Below the pieces are notes generated by a model. The model saw only the letters and a list, made by a program, of their open reading frames with translations. It did not search any database and was not told the origin of the DNA. Made by a program: the position numbers and the translations under genes. A stretch of DNA of 64,000 bases from Coptis chinensis (lineage: Eukaryota; Streptophyta; Magnoliopsida; Ranunculales; Ranunculaceae). The first letter of the stretch is position 1. Each line of letters begins with the position of its first letter. Below, in pieces: positions 1 to 14,724 of the stretch. Where the stretch lies: assembly GCA_015680905.1 (NCBI GenBank), contig CM027378.1, forward strand, positions 14,551,001 to 14,615,000, written 5' to 3'.

Positions 1-103
1 GGACGTGAATAATACCTCTATCAATCAAGCCTCTTGGGAACGTCAGCCTGTTTCTGCACAAGGATCGCAGAGAACCAGTGACAGAAAGTACGGTTCAATT
101 TGA
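1..103 (+). CDS. 3'-terminal exon of an unrecognised gene (partial)
   Basis: An open frame runs from base 2 to a TGA at 101-103 and encodes 33 residues, rich in Ser, Gln and Asn and ending RKYGSI. Its composition resembles a hydrophilic, disordered C-terminal tail. The following sequence is AT-rich and stop-rich, as expected for a 3' UTR. The rest of the gene lies left of the window, so the exon start cannot be fixed. I do not recognise the family. That this is a real gene end is inferred from coding-like composition and position next to intact genes. Confidence 0.45.
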   Translation, partial: DVNNTSINQASWERQPVSAQGSQRTSDRKYGSI

Positions 104-1449
104 AATAAAAATTGTGCAGATACTTGAATTACTTCAAATTTTGTATAGAACTGATAATTTAATGGAATATCTTGAATATTAGGACCCGTAATCTTCGTAC
201 ATAGTTGGTTAGTCAGTTCTATAGTTGCATTTGGCGATCACTTTGTCATATTTTATTTGTCATAAACCCCGTATTGTTATTGTCATCATCACAACAAGGT
301 GTCATTGTTGTTTTGCTACGGAGCAGGTGTTGGGGATAATTAGTAGGTCATTACTATAAATATATTTATGTGAAAGACCAATGATATAATTTGTTTGCCT
401 GTACCCTGTAGTTGGGATAACTGCCTGCCTGTGTAAAACCTAAATTCCGGAATCAGATCCTTCTGGACTTTTGGTATACATTTGGATAATACAAAAGACA
501 GGCATTTAAATTTTGAAATTACTGCGGTGTTCTTAGTGATTATAGAGGTGAGAAATTGAAGAGAAATAACATTCCAACTATCACATCTCTCTGTGACTCA
601 ACTTCATGTTCAGCTTTTTTCCAAGTTAAAAAATTTGTATTAATGTGGGATGAAAATTGTACAACAGTACAAGTTACGAAGGAGAGGCTGGTTGAGGTTT
701 GTACATACCCAAACCACCTTAATCAAATCTATAATAGGTAACTGAGGGAGATTCCCATCTAGTAAGCCAATAGGGGCTGCCCTCATACAAAACTTGATGA
801 GTACTGTAGTGAAAGCGCGTGATTTGCAGCTAGGTCAGCTGCAAAGTTAGGATCGGGATCAGCAGAGTTGCATCGATAGGACTATAAAAAGTCGCCAACT
901 CTTGGCCTAAGCTATACACGGGGGCTTTTTCTTTTGCTTAATTCTTCAAATGATGCTTCTCTTATAGATTGCCTGTCATTGTCTCGTATTTTTGGGTTAT
1001 GGACGACTGTGTTGAGTTGGGGCTACTGGACCCCCTGTTCCAGCAGAATTTTACTGAAGAAATTTGGTGCTTTAACTGGAAATCTGTACGAAGGGAAAGC
1101 GATATTGAACACTGGACGGTTCTTGTTAGCTTTAGTATTTTGTGGCACTTGCTATCTATCTGCGAACAATTGAGAAGAGTCATTTTTTCCAACTTATATA
1201 TGAATCGTGTGAATGTTTTCGTATCTCATATGCATACATAATAATTTCAAAATAGTAGAACAGTTTCTTGCTACAACAACGTTAGGCTAGAAAACTCGAC
1301 TCATTCAGAGAGAAACGACACACTCCAATAACTTCATAGGCTAAGAAGGAAAGATACGAGAACGAGACACCATTTCAGATACTAATAAGAAGAGAGGCAA
1401 TGGCAGCAGCTCATTCTGACATCAGAGGGAAGTTAACAGTTTAGATGGA
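104..1449. other. intergenic, no gene seen
   Basis: Probable 3' UTR and spacer between the exon at the left edge and the - strand peroxidase. Only short overlapping frames without recognisable motifs are present. The last ~60 bases before 1450 are probably the peroxidase 3' UTR. Confidence 0.5.
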
Positions 1450-2790
<1,341 letters not shown>

Positions 2791-2840
2791 TTTGTGTGTG
2801 AATTTTTTAGTGACGAGGAAATGGACTATATCCTTGGTTC

Positions 2841-2848
2841 TATTTATA
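2841..2848 (-). promoter_or_regulatory. TATA box of the PRX9-like gene
   Basis: The - strand reads CCTATAAATAG here, 51-58 bases upstream of the chosen ATG. The spacing fits a short plant 5' leader. Confidence 0.6.
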
Positions 2849-3464
2849 GGATTCAAGGGATTCAATCAACTGCTCACCCTACCAAATCCTCTAGTAGTGT
2901 ATGTAAACTGCATTGATCGACCGCGTCATTTTTATCGGTCCCCTTCTGGTTTTCACGTAGTATTGGCTCTTTTGCTATTTCGAATATGATAGCATGGTCA
3001 TGTCATATTTTTGCTCACAGTTTTGCAATTGCAAATATGAATTGTGTATAGTACATTAGTACTACCCAAAGGATTGACTTGGTTAATTTCTTTTTCAAAT
3101 TTATATCCAATGAAACTTTTGCGTCTTTTACAGAATTTGATTTGTTAGGCTGTTAGCGGTGTTCTGAGTTTCGTATGTACGTTACTCTATACCCTATTTT
3201 CCATCTTTTAAAAACAAGTTTGTCCGACTCTTACATCTGTCTCGGTCTCAAACTCGCAGTAGTTAATCTGACGTTCAATTTTCTAAGCAATGGCTAGATA
3301 GAACATAGAAGCAGGAATTATCTATTGTGTTGCTATGCAGAAGTTCTGATGGTTAACTGGTATATACTAAGGAATGTTCTTCTTTTGTTTGCTAGAACCT
3401 ATCATGAATTAAAAGATAGGATGGTAGAAAATGATAGAAGGCTTATAGAGGAACCAAAGGTTAC
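2849..3464. other. upstream region, nothing further identified
   Basis: AT-rich sequence upstream of the PRX9-like gene. It presumably holds promoter elements, but I can support none individually. Confidence 0.4.
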
Positions 3465-3922
3465 ACTGACACAAGAAAAATGACGCAGTCAAGACACAGT
3501 GTTGTGGCATATTGCAACATCAATGTTGTAGTAGTGAAAATAAGAGCCAAAAATCTATTTTCTCTCACTCAAAACACAAAACACTTCTTCTCTTTCTATT
3601 ATCATATTTCTATTTTTATTTTGTCATTCTCACTTTTCTTCATAGCAAACCTTCCATTCCATTGATTTTTCATAGTACTGCACTGGTTTTCATGATACAA
3701 CATTGATGTTGAAGTGATATTTCTCGGTGCAACATTCACGTTGCAGTAGTTTTCATAGTGCAACATTGATATTGCAGTGATATTTCTTGGTGCAACATTG
3801 ACGTTGCAGTGGTTTTCATGGTGCAACATTGATGTTACAGTAGTGGTTTTTCATAGTGCAATATTGATATTGCAATGTCACATCACTGTGTCGGTCAACT
3901 ATGTCAAATTCTCTGTGTCAGT
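3465..3922. mobile_element. MITE with ~70-bp TIRs and internal palindromic minisatellite
   Basis: The first ~70 bases, starting ACTGACACA, match the reverse complement of the last ~70 bases, ending TGTGTCAGT. Shared blocks include GACACAGTG and TTGCAA.ATCAAT.TTG. The interior (3698-3873) holds about six copies of a ~31-bp unit, each centred on a palindrome such as CAACATTGATGTTG or GCAATATTGATATTGC and separated by TTTCATGGTG-type linkers. No protein is encoded. Superfamily is uncertain because no clean target duplication is visible; CACTG-like ends hint at CACTA. Confidence 0.75.
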
Positions 3923-4386
3923 ATAGAATTATTGAGACTTATATAGGTGTTTGATTACAATAAGTACTTACTCAACCAAGAAAATAAGAAAGAGTTACAA
4001 TTACTTACTCAACCTAAACTTGCTACTATCTCCCACTATCTAGGACTACTTATTAGCAACTAAACCAAAACTTATTCAATAGCACGTGATTAGCCTTCCT
4101 TGTTTGTTCTTCCTTTTCATTCTACTATGTTGATAGTTTAAGCTTTACCTACTCCATACACATGAAGATAAACTCCTAGCTTTGTCTCTACATAATTTTG
4201 CATAAATTTGAAGGGACTACTTACTCCCTTATGCACAGATTTCCTGTCTCTTTGTTCAACAGCTCCACCATATTTCTCAAAAAGGGAAAATGGAAAATGA
4301 TCATCATCAGCTGATATTTTAACGATTTGAAGGATAGTTGTACTTGTGCTCAGGTGTGAAACAAGATGTTGAATGTTTCAAGATGA
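3923..4386. other. intergenic, nothing identified
   Basis: AT-rich sequence with no open frame, repeat or motif I can support. Confidence 0.4.
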
Positions 4387-4533
4387 TTTCATAATGGAGA
4401 AGCATGTAACTCACCACTTCAACGTGTTCCAACTTGCTATATGCGGGATGATTGATAAGGCAGCTTAATTGGACACTCATCAAATTGGATTGGGCAACCC
4501 TACAAAAATAATAATAATAATAAAATAAAATAG

Positions 4534-4538
<5 letters not shown>

Positions 4539-4608
<70 letters not shown>

Positions 4609-5010
4609 CCTTCTCTTAAAAAGTAGCTACTTAAATTAACTTTAAAATAAATAATGTAAGTAAAACTTCACCTACAAAAATAAATTTAAACCTATTTTTT
4701 TGTAGATATGATATACTCAATATTAAGATCATCTCTACAAAATTTCAAAAAACCATTTGGAAACCTCTAACATTGGCAAAAACAATTACAAAAATTCAAC
4801 ATTTACGGACCGTTATATTTTTCTTTTTAAGATGACAACAATTTTATCTATGTTAGGTTTCCAAATGAAACTGAAATTTTGAGAAGATAATCATTATGAT
4901 GAGTGTTTCAGAACCACAAAAAAATTAGGTTTAAATTTATTTTGTAGGTGAAGTTTTAATACGACGCATTCTTATTTTAAGTTAACTTAAGTAGCTACTT
5001 TTTAGATAAT

Positions 5011-5075
<65 letters not shown>
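4539..5075. mobile_element. foldback MITE inserted in a (TA)n microsatellite
   Basis: Two long (TA)n runs (4539-4606 and 5013-5075) flank a ~406-bp element whose halves are inverted copies. The left arm is ~4607-4775 and the right arm ~4847-5011. Matching blocks include AAAAAGTAGCTACTTAA, AAAACTTCACCTACAAAA, AAATTTAAACCTA and CATTTGGAAACCT with their reverse complements in the same order. The whole element could fold into one hairpin. This resembles MITEs known to sit in (TA)n tracts, such as rice Micron; family identity is not established. Confidence 0.8.
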
Positions 5076-5080
<5 letters not shown>

Positions 5081-5149
5081 ACAAGTTTTGCCATCAAACC
5101 CCAGGCCCAACAATCAATTCAACCGGTCTCGCCATAACGAAATCCTTAG

Positions 5150-5280
5150 GTCGTTTGAGTGTACACTCAAACGGTCACGCCTACTCAAACGACATGGCGA
5201 GACCGTTTCAGTGTACACTCAAACAGTCTCGTCGTGTCGTTTTAGTGTACACTGAAACGGTCTCGCCATGTCGTTTGAGA
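5150..5280. repeat. tandem palindromic repeat block
   Basis: Three consecutive units of about 35-50 bases each contain a palindrome of the form GTTTGAGTGTACACTCAAAC, with variants that start GTTTCAG and GTTTTAG. Spacers contain GGTCTCGCCATGTC in either orientation. The first copy is a perfect 20-bp palindrome. Confidence 0.8.
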
Positions 5281-5459
5281 CAAAACTCTTGGATTTTTAG
5301 CTAGATGATATGGCAGGGTCGTTTGGGCAGTCTCCAAGACGACATGGCGGGGTCGTTTGGGGACTCTCCTGGGCAACATGGACTTAAAATATTCGATTTG
5401 TTTGTCACAAGTTCATTTTCAAAATAAACTTCCATTTAATCAAGCCAAACTCGAACGCA

Positions 5460-5720
5460 AACTCGAAACGACTTCATCAAACTTGGACAAACTCGAACTC
5501 AAGTTTAATCAATTCAATCTTCCACTCAAACTCCAAAAAAACATCAAGTTTAATCAACCCAATCTTCCACCCAAACTCAAACTCATCAAGTTTGTATTGA
5601 GTTTGATATGAAGGCATCATGTTTGTAATATTTGGGTTGAAGTCATCTAAAAAAACATTTTGTATTGAGTTTGAAATCATCAAGTTTAATCAACCCAATC
5701 TTCCACCCAAATTCGAACTC
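5460..5720 (+). repeat. direct repeats, CAAGTTTAATCAACCCAATC type
   Basis: A ~40-bp unit that starts AAGTTTAATCAA and continues CCCAATCTTCCACCCAAACTC occurs near 5503, 5550 and 5683. It gives frames that look repetitive (FNQPNLPPKL). I regard these as element-internal repeats and not as a gene. Confidence 0.65.
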
Positions 5721-6010
5721 AAATTTTGTATTAAAGTAGTTAGATTGGGCAGCCAAACTCGAAATTCCTTTGGATGCAAACTCAAATTTTTTGGATGCGA
5801 AACTCGAACTCGCGAGAGAAACAGTTACAAAACAAAACTTCCGGTATGTGTCGGGATGAGGGGAGTATTGGGGTATTTGTATTGGAATTAGTTGTTAGGC
5901 TTGGGTCGGAGACTGCCCAATGCAATTTTCATGAGTGCCCAATACACGCCCCTTTCATAATGGAGATGCATGTAACTGACCACTTCAACGGTGTTCCAAC
6001 TTGTTATATA

Positions 6011-8010
6011 TGATTGGTATATGACGAGCAAACTGATTACCTGAAAATATAATACAACTTTAGTTTGCTAAATCAAGTAAACAGGTCTAAATCTAAATAA
6101 AACAGTCAACAGCTCTTCGACCAAATCCTGACCACAAGTCATCACATATAATCACATATATCTTCTGAGCACCATTTCCACATCTTCTGAGACCATTTCC
6201 ACATCTTCTGAGCACCATTTCCACCAAATACCGCGTAGTTCTTGAATCTTGGCAAGTAGAACTAACTGAAATTCTAAGTTCAAGCCATATTCAGGTGTCC
6301 CTCGTACACCTTTTGGTGTCCCACATGTTTTTTAGCCTTAAATAGAATCACATTCACTTTGCATTCAGATTAAGAAAATTTCTGCAAAACTGTTAAGCTT
6401 CAAATGGTTCCACTTCTAAAGTCCAGTGTAGGATGACTGGTTAGTATCATAAGGACTTTAGCGAAATAGTTTAGATCCAATGTTAAAATATTAAAATGTT
6501 AAGTTTAGATCGACCACGAAATCGTTTACAGGTCCAATTTGCAATCCTGGCGCTATTTTTGTCTAGAGGTTGTTCGTTGAGTTGTCCATTAATGCTTTCT
6601 TTGATATTGATGTCCTACCAATTTTCTGTTATGTGATATATACTTAACTAAATGGCGTTAAAACTCAGGAAGAGTTAAACAGAACACTAATTTATATACA
6701 CGCTACATACTCCATTGCCATGTGTGTGAGCGTGACTCTTTTGTTTAGTACATATATAACCTTGCGAAAAACGAGAAACAAAAGCAACTTTAAATCTTCA
6801 TCTGCAAGTATTGCAAAGATGGTGTAGTACGACACAATCGAAACCGCACAATCAAAGTAAACTAGTGTTCTTACATTGAATGTGAACATATGAATAGCCT
6901 TGGACATGGTCAATCAACTTTGATAAAGTGAAGACTACTGCAGGGGAGCAGGCATCCAACTCTTTCCAATTTTTAATCAATTCCACCACGAATCTTCCAA
7001 ATTACCTACTCTTTACCCCTGAGCACCGACACACACAAAAGAGGAGATTTGTGGGGGTCATTTAAATATAGCCCCCATGCATTTTAGTTAGAATTGAATT
7101 TAACCTTTTCTATTGATAAGGCTTGAACGTGATCTGTTTGTATGTTCTAGATTATTTTATCTTGGTTAAGCTGAGGAGGGGCCGGGGGAAGGGGATGGGA
7201 TATTGGGATGGAATGAGAAAATAGACGAGTATAATAGTTTTTCACTTTCTCAACTTAAAATTACATTATTGAGCCGTAAAACTGGAAATTCGCCATTGAA
7301 TATTATTTTTAATGTTAACATCTGTTAATTAATTAATTGATTTTCATAATGGTAATACAAGAGCAATAATGAAGATTAACAACCTTATTACAAAATATGA
7401 TTTTTAAGCTTATCCGGCCATAAGCCAAATAATGTACTTTTTTGTAAGTAGCACTTTTATTATTGGAGAATGATAAAAAGTATTACAAGAGTTAATACAA
7501 ACAAAAAGAGGGTGACAGACCACATACTAGAAAATCAGCTCCTCTAATTACCATTACCATAGCCATTCTAAGAGCTCCTCTAATTACCATTACCATAGCC
7601 ATTCTAAGCCCATTTAGTTCTAGTTGTTGTTGGAGAATAAGTTTCCCACCCAAGTGACTCAAAATGAATTTGTTGCTGCTGCGAAAACCTTGACGACCAG
7701 TTCCACAACAAAACTTTAACTTCAATAACTAATCCGTCAACTTATCCGGCCATAAGCCAAATAATGTTGGGAACCGGATATTGCAATTATTCAATTCAAC
7801 AATGGTACTTTGTTGACAAAGGGCGCTGCATGGTCTATGTTTAATGAAAAGATTAAGTTTTAAGTGATTTCCAGAAAGAAAGACGTAGTAAAGCCAGGTC
7901 AAAGTAAAGTAGAATAATAAGCCTTGAGCTATGTCCAAAACTTTGTCAAACAGAGCAGGTACCTCTCTCACTCACATAATTACATACTAACATATTTGCC
8001 TCGAGTCTTC
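6011..8010. other. intergenic with minor repeats
   Basis: No gene is seen. Small repeats are three copies of a ~23-bp unit (CATCTTCTGAGCACCATTTC) at 6165-6228, a ~36-bp tandem duplication at 7535-7608 (AGCTCCTCTAATTACCATTA), and a direct repeat CTTATCCGGCCATAAGCCAA at 7411 and 7741. The last few hundred bases are probably the promoter of the + strand peroxidase. Confidence 0.5.
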
Positions 8011-8013
8011 ATC

Positions 8014-8021
8014 TATATATA
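8014..8021 (+). promoter_or_regulatory. TATA box of the PRX72-like gene
   Basis: TATATATA lies 66 bases upstream of the ATG at 8087 and is the only well-placed candidate in the preceding 100 bases. Confidence 0.6.
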
Positions 8022-8086
8022 TTCTCAAGAACACATCTAAGCTTTCATCACAAACACTTCTTCCAAGATTTTGCTGGTCTCATAAG

Positions 8087-9784
<1,698 letters not shown>

Positions 9785-10179
9785 TTATAGACGTGTTATA
9801 ATCTAATCCCTATTTTTTTTTTTTAAGTTTTTCGTGTGTTTGGCATGGTGTGGTTTGCTTCTATATTTATATGAAACTCTTTGCACGTGGCCAGGCCACG
9901 TTTTTAAACAAAACAAAAAACAATAAAAAAAAATGGTGATTTTGGACACACCCATAAAAACACTCCCGTTTTGGCATTAGGGAGCGACTCTAGAGGACAA
10001 ATCGGTCAAAAGAGGAACTCTAGAGGACACGTTATTTTTGTAATCACTCACAAGGACCGGGTGGACGAAAGTTCAAGTTTATCCTTGACGTGAAATAAGA
10101 ACGGCTCCGGTAGATGAAAGGTCAAGTATACTCCTGAAGAAAAAAAATAAACGGCGTGACCCAACTGAAACAACCCGGT

Positions 10180-11430
10180 TATGAATATTGATTATTCATA
10201 CTTATCCATGTATAAACAATAGCTATGAACATTGATTGTTCATACCCCAAATTATGAACATTAGTTACGAACAATAGGTATGAACAAAACAGATATGAAA
10301 ACAGATATGACCATTGATTGTTCATACCTTATTTGGGTATGAACAATCCTTATTCATACCCAAAAAAACATGAACCCAAAACAGATATGAACATTGATTG
10401 TTCATACCCAAAACATATATGAACAATAAATGTTCATACCCAAAACAGACATGAACATTGATTGTTCATACCTATTGGAGCTATGAACACTCATTCATAC
10501 CCAAAACATATATGAACAATAAATGTTCATACCCAAAACAGACATGAACATTGATTGTTCATACCTATTGGAGCTATGAACACTCATTGTTCATACATTT
10601 AAACAGGTATAAACAATAAATATTCATAGCCCCAATTATGAACATCAATTATAAACAATGATTGTTCATACCTATCCATGTATGAACAATAGCTATGAAC
10701 ATTGATTGATTATACCCCAAATTATGAACATTAGCTATGAACAATAAGTATGAACAAAACAGATATGAACAATAAATGTTCACACCCAAAACAGATATGA
10801 ACATTGATTGTTCATACCCAAAACATATATGAACAATAAATGTTCATACCCAAAACAGACATGAACATTGATTGTTCATACCTATTGGAGCTATGAACAC
10901 TCATTGTTCATACCTTTAAACAGGTATGAACAATAAATGTTCATAGCCCCAATTATGAACATCAGTTATAAACAATGATTATTCATACCTATCCATGTAT
11001 GAACAATAGCTATAACATTGATTATTCATACCCCAAATTATGAACATTAGCTATGAACAATAGATATGAACAAAACAGATATAAATAATAAATGTTCACA
11101 CCCAAAACAGATATGAACATTGATTGCTCATACCTTCTTTGGGTATGAATAATCCGTGTTTATACCCAAAAAAAATATGAACCCAAAACAGATATGAACA
11201 TTGATTGTTCATACCCAAAACATATATGGACAATAAATGTTCATACCCAAAACAGATATGAACATTGATTGTTCATACCCAAAACATATATGAACAATAA
11301 ATGTTCATACCCAAACAGACATGAACATTGATTATTCATACATATTGGAGCTATGAACATTCATTGTTCATACCTTTAAACATGTATGAGCAATAAATGT
11401 TCATAGCCCCAATTATGAACATTAGTTATG
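10180..11430. repeat. large array of TATGAACAATNATTGTTCATA-type palindromes
   Basis: About 1.25 kb consists almost wholly of units combining ATGAACATTGATTGTTCATA or ATGAACAATAAATGTTCATA with linkers CCCAAAACAGATA, CCTATTGGAGC and CCTTTAAACAGG. Higher-order copies of ~300 bases (for example 10625-10930 against 10930-11230) are recognisable. Outlying copies lie at 11980-12240 and 12820-13030. No frame stays open; the array could form many small hairpins. Confidence 0.9.
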
Positions 11431-11709
11431 AAAAAGGATATAAATAATATGAAAATTAGTTATAAATAAATAGAATATAAATAATAATAAGATAACACAT
11501 TAAAAACACCAATATTTAACTTTCATAAACAAAATATCATTGTGCACAAAAAAAGGTATCATTGTGCACAAAAAACACCACAAAAGATCTAGAGTCGCTC
11601 CCTGTTCATAAACAAAATATCATTGTGTACAAAACACACCATAAAATATATTGTTTTTTGCCTTCCTCACATTCATTCAGCAAAACATTCCCTTTCTAAA
11701 ATCTCATAT

Positions 11710-11973
11710 TCATTCAGCAAACATTCCCTTTCTAAAAAATTTCTGAAAATCATGATCTTTTTTACTCCAACTTCTCGGCAAGTTTGAAAGCATTCTGCAT
11801 GCAATGTGAGGGCGCAGCTTTTGTATTTCCTCTTCATTTATAAATTGATAGAAATCCATATGACCTTGTTCATATAAAATTTCCATCATTTTACAGACAT
11901 GGAGCCCACAATCAACGCTGCAATTTAGAGAATACACAATCAGTGCTAGAATATAAGGAATCATTGTATTCAT
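11710..11973 (-). pseudogene. Ulp1-like (C48) cysteine protease fragment
   Basis: The - strand frame contains SVDCGLHVCKMMEIL followed by INEEEIQKLRPHIACRM. DCGLHVCK matches the catalytic-Cys block of plant transposon-encoded Ulp1/SENP-like proteases (D-C-G-hydrophobic-x-V/C), and the downstream helix fits the C-terminal end of the domain. The catalytic His and Asp are absent from this frame and nothing convincing precedes it, so this is a remnant. Such proteases are typical cargo of KAONASHI-type MULEs. Confidence 0.6.
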
Positions 11974-13918
11974 ACGTATTGGAGTATAAACAAATATTGT
12001 TCATAGTTCTTATGGGTATGAACTATGATTGTTCATAGCTATCTGATGCAAGAAAAGTCATTGTTGATACCTATTGTATACCTAAATTTAGAGAATACAC
12101 AGTCAATTTAGAGAATACCCAGTCAAATCACAATCATTTCTAAATATGACGAATCATTGTATTCATACCTATCTGAGGCATGAACAACCAATGTTCATAG
12201 CTATCTGAGGTATGAACACTCATTGTTCATATCATAGTTCACACATGTAACATATAAATAAATAATTATCTATTGTTTTGCTGCGGACATTTTGGTGAAA
12301 GTATTCTTCCTTTATTACTAATAAGCTGGATTTTCAAATCCCCATTTCTGATAAGATTGTTTATTGACTCAACTAGTACCTTCTTCTACAAAATTACAAT
12401 AAGTTATTTCTTTATATTTCAACATAAATTTTTTTATATAATTTAACTTGATGAACTTGAAGAACTTGCAAATATAACCACTAGAGGTAATCAACGAAGT
12501 GACACAAACAACCACTCTGATCTCAACAATTGCAATCTTCTTTGCAAAACAGTAACAAGCCAAAGAATGCAACTCCCTATCAAATTCAATCAGGTTATCT
12601 TTCTCGTCACGGTTGAAACACATATTATAGCATTTTAATCCCAAATCAGGCCATTTTTCATGTAACTATTGTGCAACACCACCAATAGAAGAATCCAACC
12701 TAATATGAATGGAAATACTACCACCATTGTAACAAAAAAACTCCAATCACACTATGATCCATATAAACTGCAAAATCATAATAAAATGCATCGTCAAATG
12801 TATTTACAGCTACTATGACCATTGGTTGTTCATAGCTATTTGGGTATGAACAATAATTGTTCATAGCAAAAAGCAAAATCAAAACCTAAAGTTCAATTAA
12901 TTAAGAAAAAATTCATCGTCAAATGTATTTACAACTACTATGAATATTGGTTGTTCATAGCTGTTTGTGTATGAACAATGATTGTTCATACAACAAATAC
13001 GTATAAACAATAATTGTTCATATCAAAAATCAAAATCAAACCCTAAATTTCAATTAAGTATATAAAACAGCATTTTCAAAACAAACATGATATAAAAACT
13101 ATATCATTGCTATAAACAAATTATATCTCAAAATCACAGATCTAATCTAAAATATGAAAAAACAAAACATGATATAAAAACTAACGTTTTTAGACATCAT
13201 TACACCACATAATATCATTGCTATAAACAATAGATGATTTTAAAACAAAATCAAATGAAGATTTCAAAATACTATAGATTATAAATACAAAGTTTGAATA
13301 AGAATCCTTTTAGACGGAAAGAAGAAGAAGTTATAGATTGAAACCTTCAGTTGAGGAACCCACTTGATTTTCAATTGAAGGAGAAGAAGTAATCGATTGA
13401 AACTAGAGTGCGTTGTTTATTTCTAATTTTGAAAACATCTTCGATTTATAGCTTAACACACAAAAAGGTAAAAAGGGTATTTAATAAAATTATAATGGAC
13501 TAGGCCAACTTAATTTGTCCTTGAGGGTTATTAAAATTGAAAAACTGGGTCTGTAAATTGTTTTGTCGTGGAAAATGGGTCTGAGAGTGATTATCACAAA
13601 ACACTATCCTCTACCGTTGATTTCTTGTTTTGACATACTCCAATAACCCGCCTCAATTTAATAATATCTCCCAAAATAATTTGGAGTATTTCCAATATGG
13701 ACAAAAAAAAAAACAGTCCTCTCTCTCTCTCTTCAAATTCATCACACAATTCTTCTCATCCATTCTCAAACATGTAAGAATTTCTATTCATTTAAAATAC
13801 CAGAAAGTGAAACTGGTCGAAACGGTTTGATTTTAGTAAGTTCCCGTATTGGTATTCACAAACAATCTGCCCAAAGTGGTGATGCAATGCATAATAACGT
13901 TGAAACTTGGGCTTTAGT

Positions 13919-14305
13919 TCATGCTGGATTTGTGCAGCATATATCAAGGATTTCACTTAGAGGGGCTTGGTCACCAGTCCCTCCGTCTTTTCTTGAATAC
14001 AATAATTGCTTCCCTTTGAAGACAAACATCCCACCTGAGACAACAAGGTAACCAGGAATGAGTGTGGGTTGAACAATATAAAAACAGAAACCAAATAAGG
14101 CAAGCTCTAGAAATGGCGGTTCCCTAACCAGAAAATAGAAGTTAAAAAACTTGTACACTGGCGGGGTTGAAGAATGTGCGGCCGAAATCGAGTCATGATG
14201 TAAGAATATTTTATCGACAGATGAACTAATCACAATGGCCAGGAGCTTGAGTACTGTTACCTTACGGTCAGGGTCACAATAAAGGCAATCCGATGGAAAT
14301 GGTAA
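13919..14305 (-). pseudogene. two exons of an AhpC/TSA thioredoxin-like gene (fragment)
   Basis: Two exon-like blocks lie on the - strand. One at 14305-14261 follows a pyrimidine-rich ..GGGCAG acceptor and ends AAG|GTAACA; it encodes LPFPSDCLYCDPDRK. The other at 14034-13919 follows ..TCTCAG and runs GGMFVFKGKQLLYSRKD through GTGDQAPLSEILDICC to a stop. This order matches the C-terminal half of plant peroxiredoxin-like proteins of the At1g21350 type (FP-x-x-CLYADPDRK, then QGGTFVF...GTGDHASLDDVL). The exons expected between them are missing, and no N-terminal part is seen. It is a gene fragment, either captured by a transposon or left after deletion. Confidence 0.6.
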
Positions 14306-14724
14306 CTGCCCAAATAAGAACAAAGAGAAGAAGAGTCCGGTTCCTCTATAACCGGTACAGAGATTGATTTCTGTAACACACACATCTCGTATTTCGGCGC
14401 ATATACACACATTTTGGAGCACACACACAAGTATCGAGACATATACACATTTCATAGTCGAATCAATAGCGAGATAACACGGTTATAGAGATGATCTCTG
14501 TACCGGTTGTCCGGTTGTAGAGATCTCGAGTCCGAGAACAATTATCTCAAGTAAACAAGAGAAAATATCTTGCAAACCGCTGCAAATTGCAGTACAGTAC
14601 AGGATTGTAGAGACATGCAACTTGTGACTCACTAACTACCTAAACAAAATATGAAGAACTCCCTCCACCTGAAGGTAAAAAGGCTTATTGCCTCACTTGG
14701 GATGTCAGTTTACCACAAAAAACA

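Larger units (their letters stand above)
4468..5943. mobile_element. 1.48-kb non-autonomous TIR element
   Basis: The left end ATTGGACACTCATCAAATT matches the reverse complement of the right end, ATTGGGCACTCATGAAAATT, and similarity continues over ~35 bases through ATTGGGCA. There is no transposase. The interior holds a foldback MITE, a palindromic repeat block and Asn/Lys-coding-like direct repeats. No short target duplication abuts the TIRs. Instead a ~57-bp sequence is duplicated at 4387-4442 and 5953-6010, slightly outside both ends. Confidence 0.6.
10021..13613. mobile_element. MULE-like element with Ulp1 relic and palindrome arrays
   Basis: The ends match as inverted repeats. The left reads TAGAGGACACGTTATTTTTG then TAATCACTC. 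The right, reverse-complemented, reads TAGAGGATAGTGTTTTGTGA then TAATCACTC. Related ends occur near 17020-17060 and 36980-37045, so the family is multicopy here. A nested inverted pair GGGAGCGACTCTAGA is also present at 9980 and, reversed, at 11588. The interior carries a decayed C48 (Ulp1) protease fragment on the - strand and very large runs of a 20-bp palindrome. MULE assignment rests on the Ulp1 cargo and TIR style; no clear 9-bp duplication was found. Confidence 0.55.

Noticed and set aside
556..1241. Short + strand frames downstream of the first exon
   Set aside because: No ATG in good context, no domain, overlapping in several frames; more likely 3' UTR or spacer.
10180..11430. CRISPR-like array of repeats and spacers
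   Set aside because: The repeats are imperfect palindromes with non-unique linkers, lie in plant nuclear DNA, and have no cas genes. They are minisatellite sequence within a transposon.
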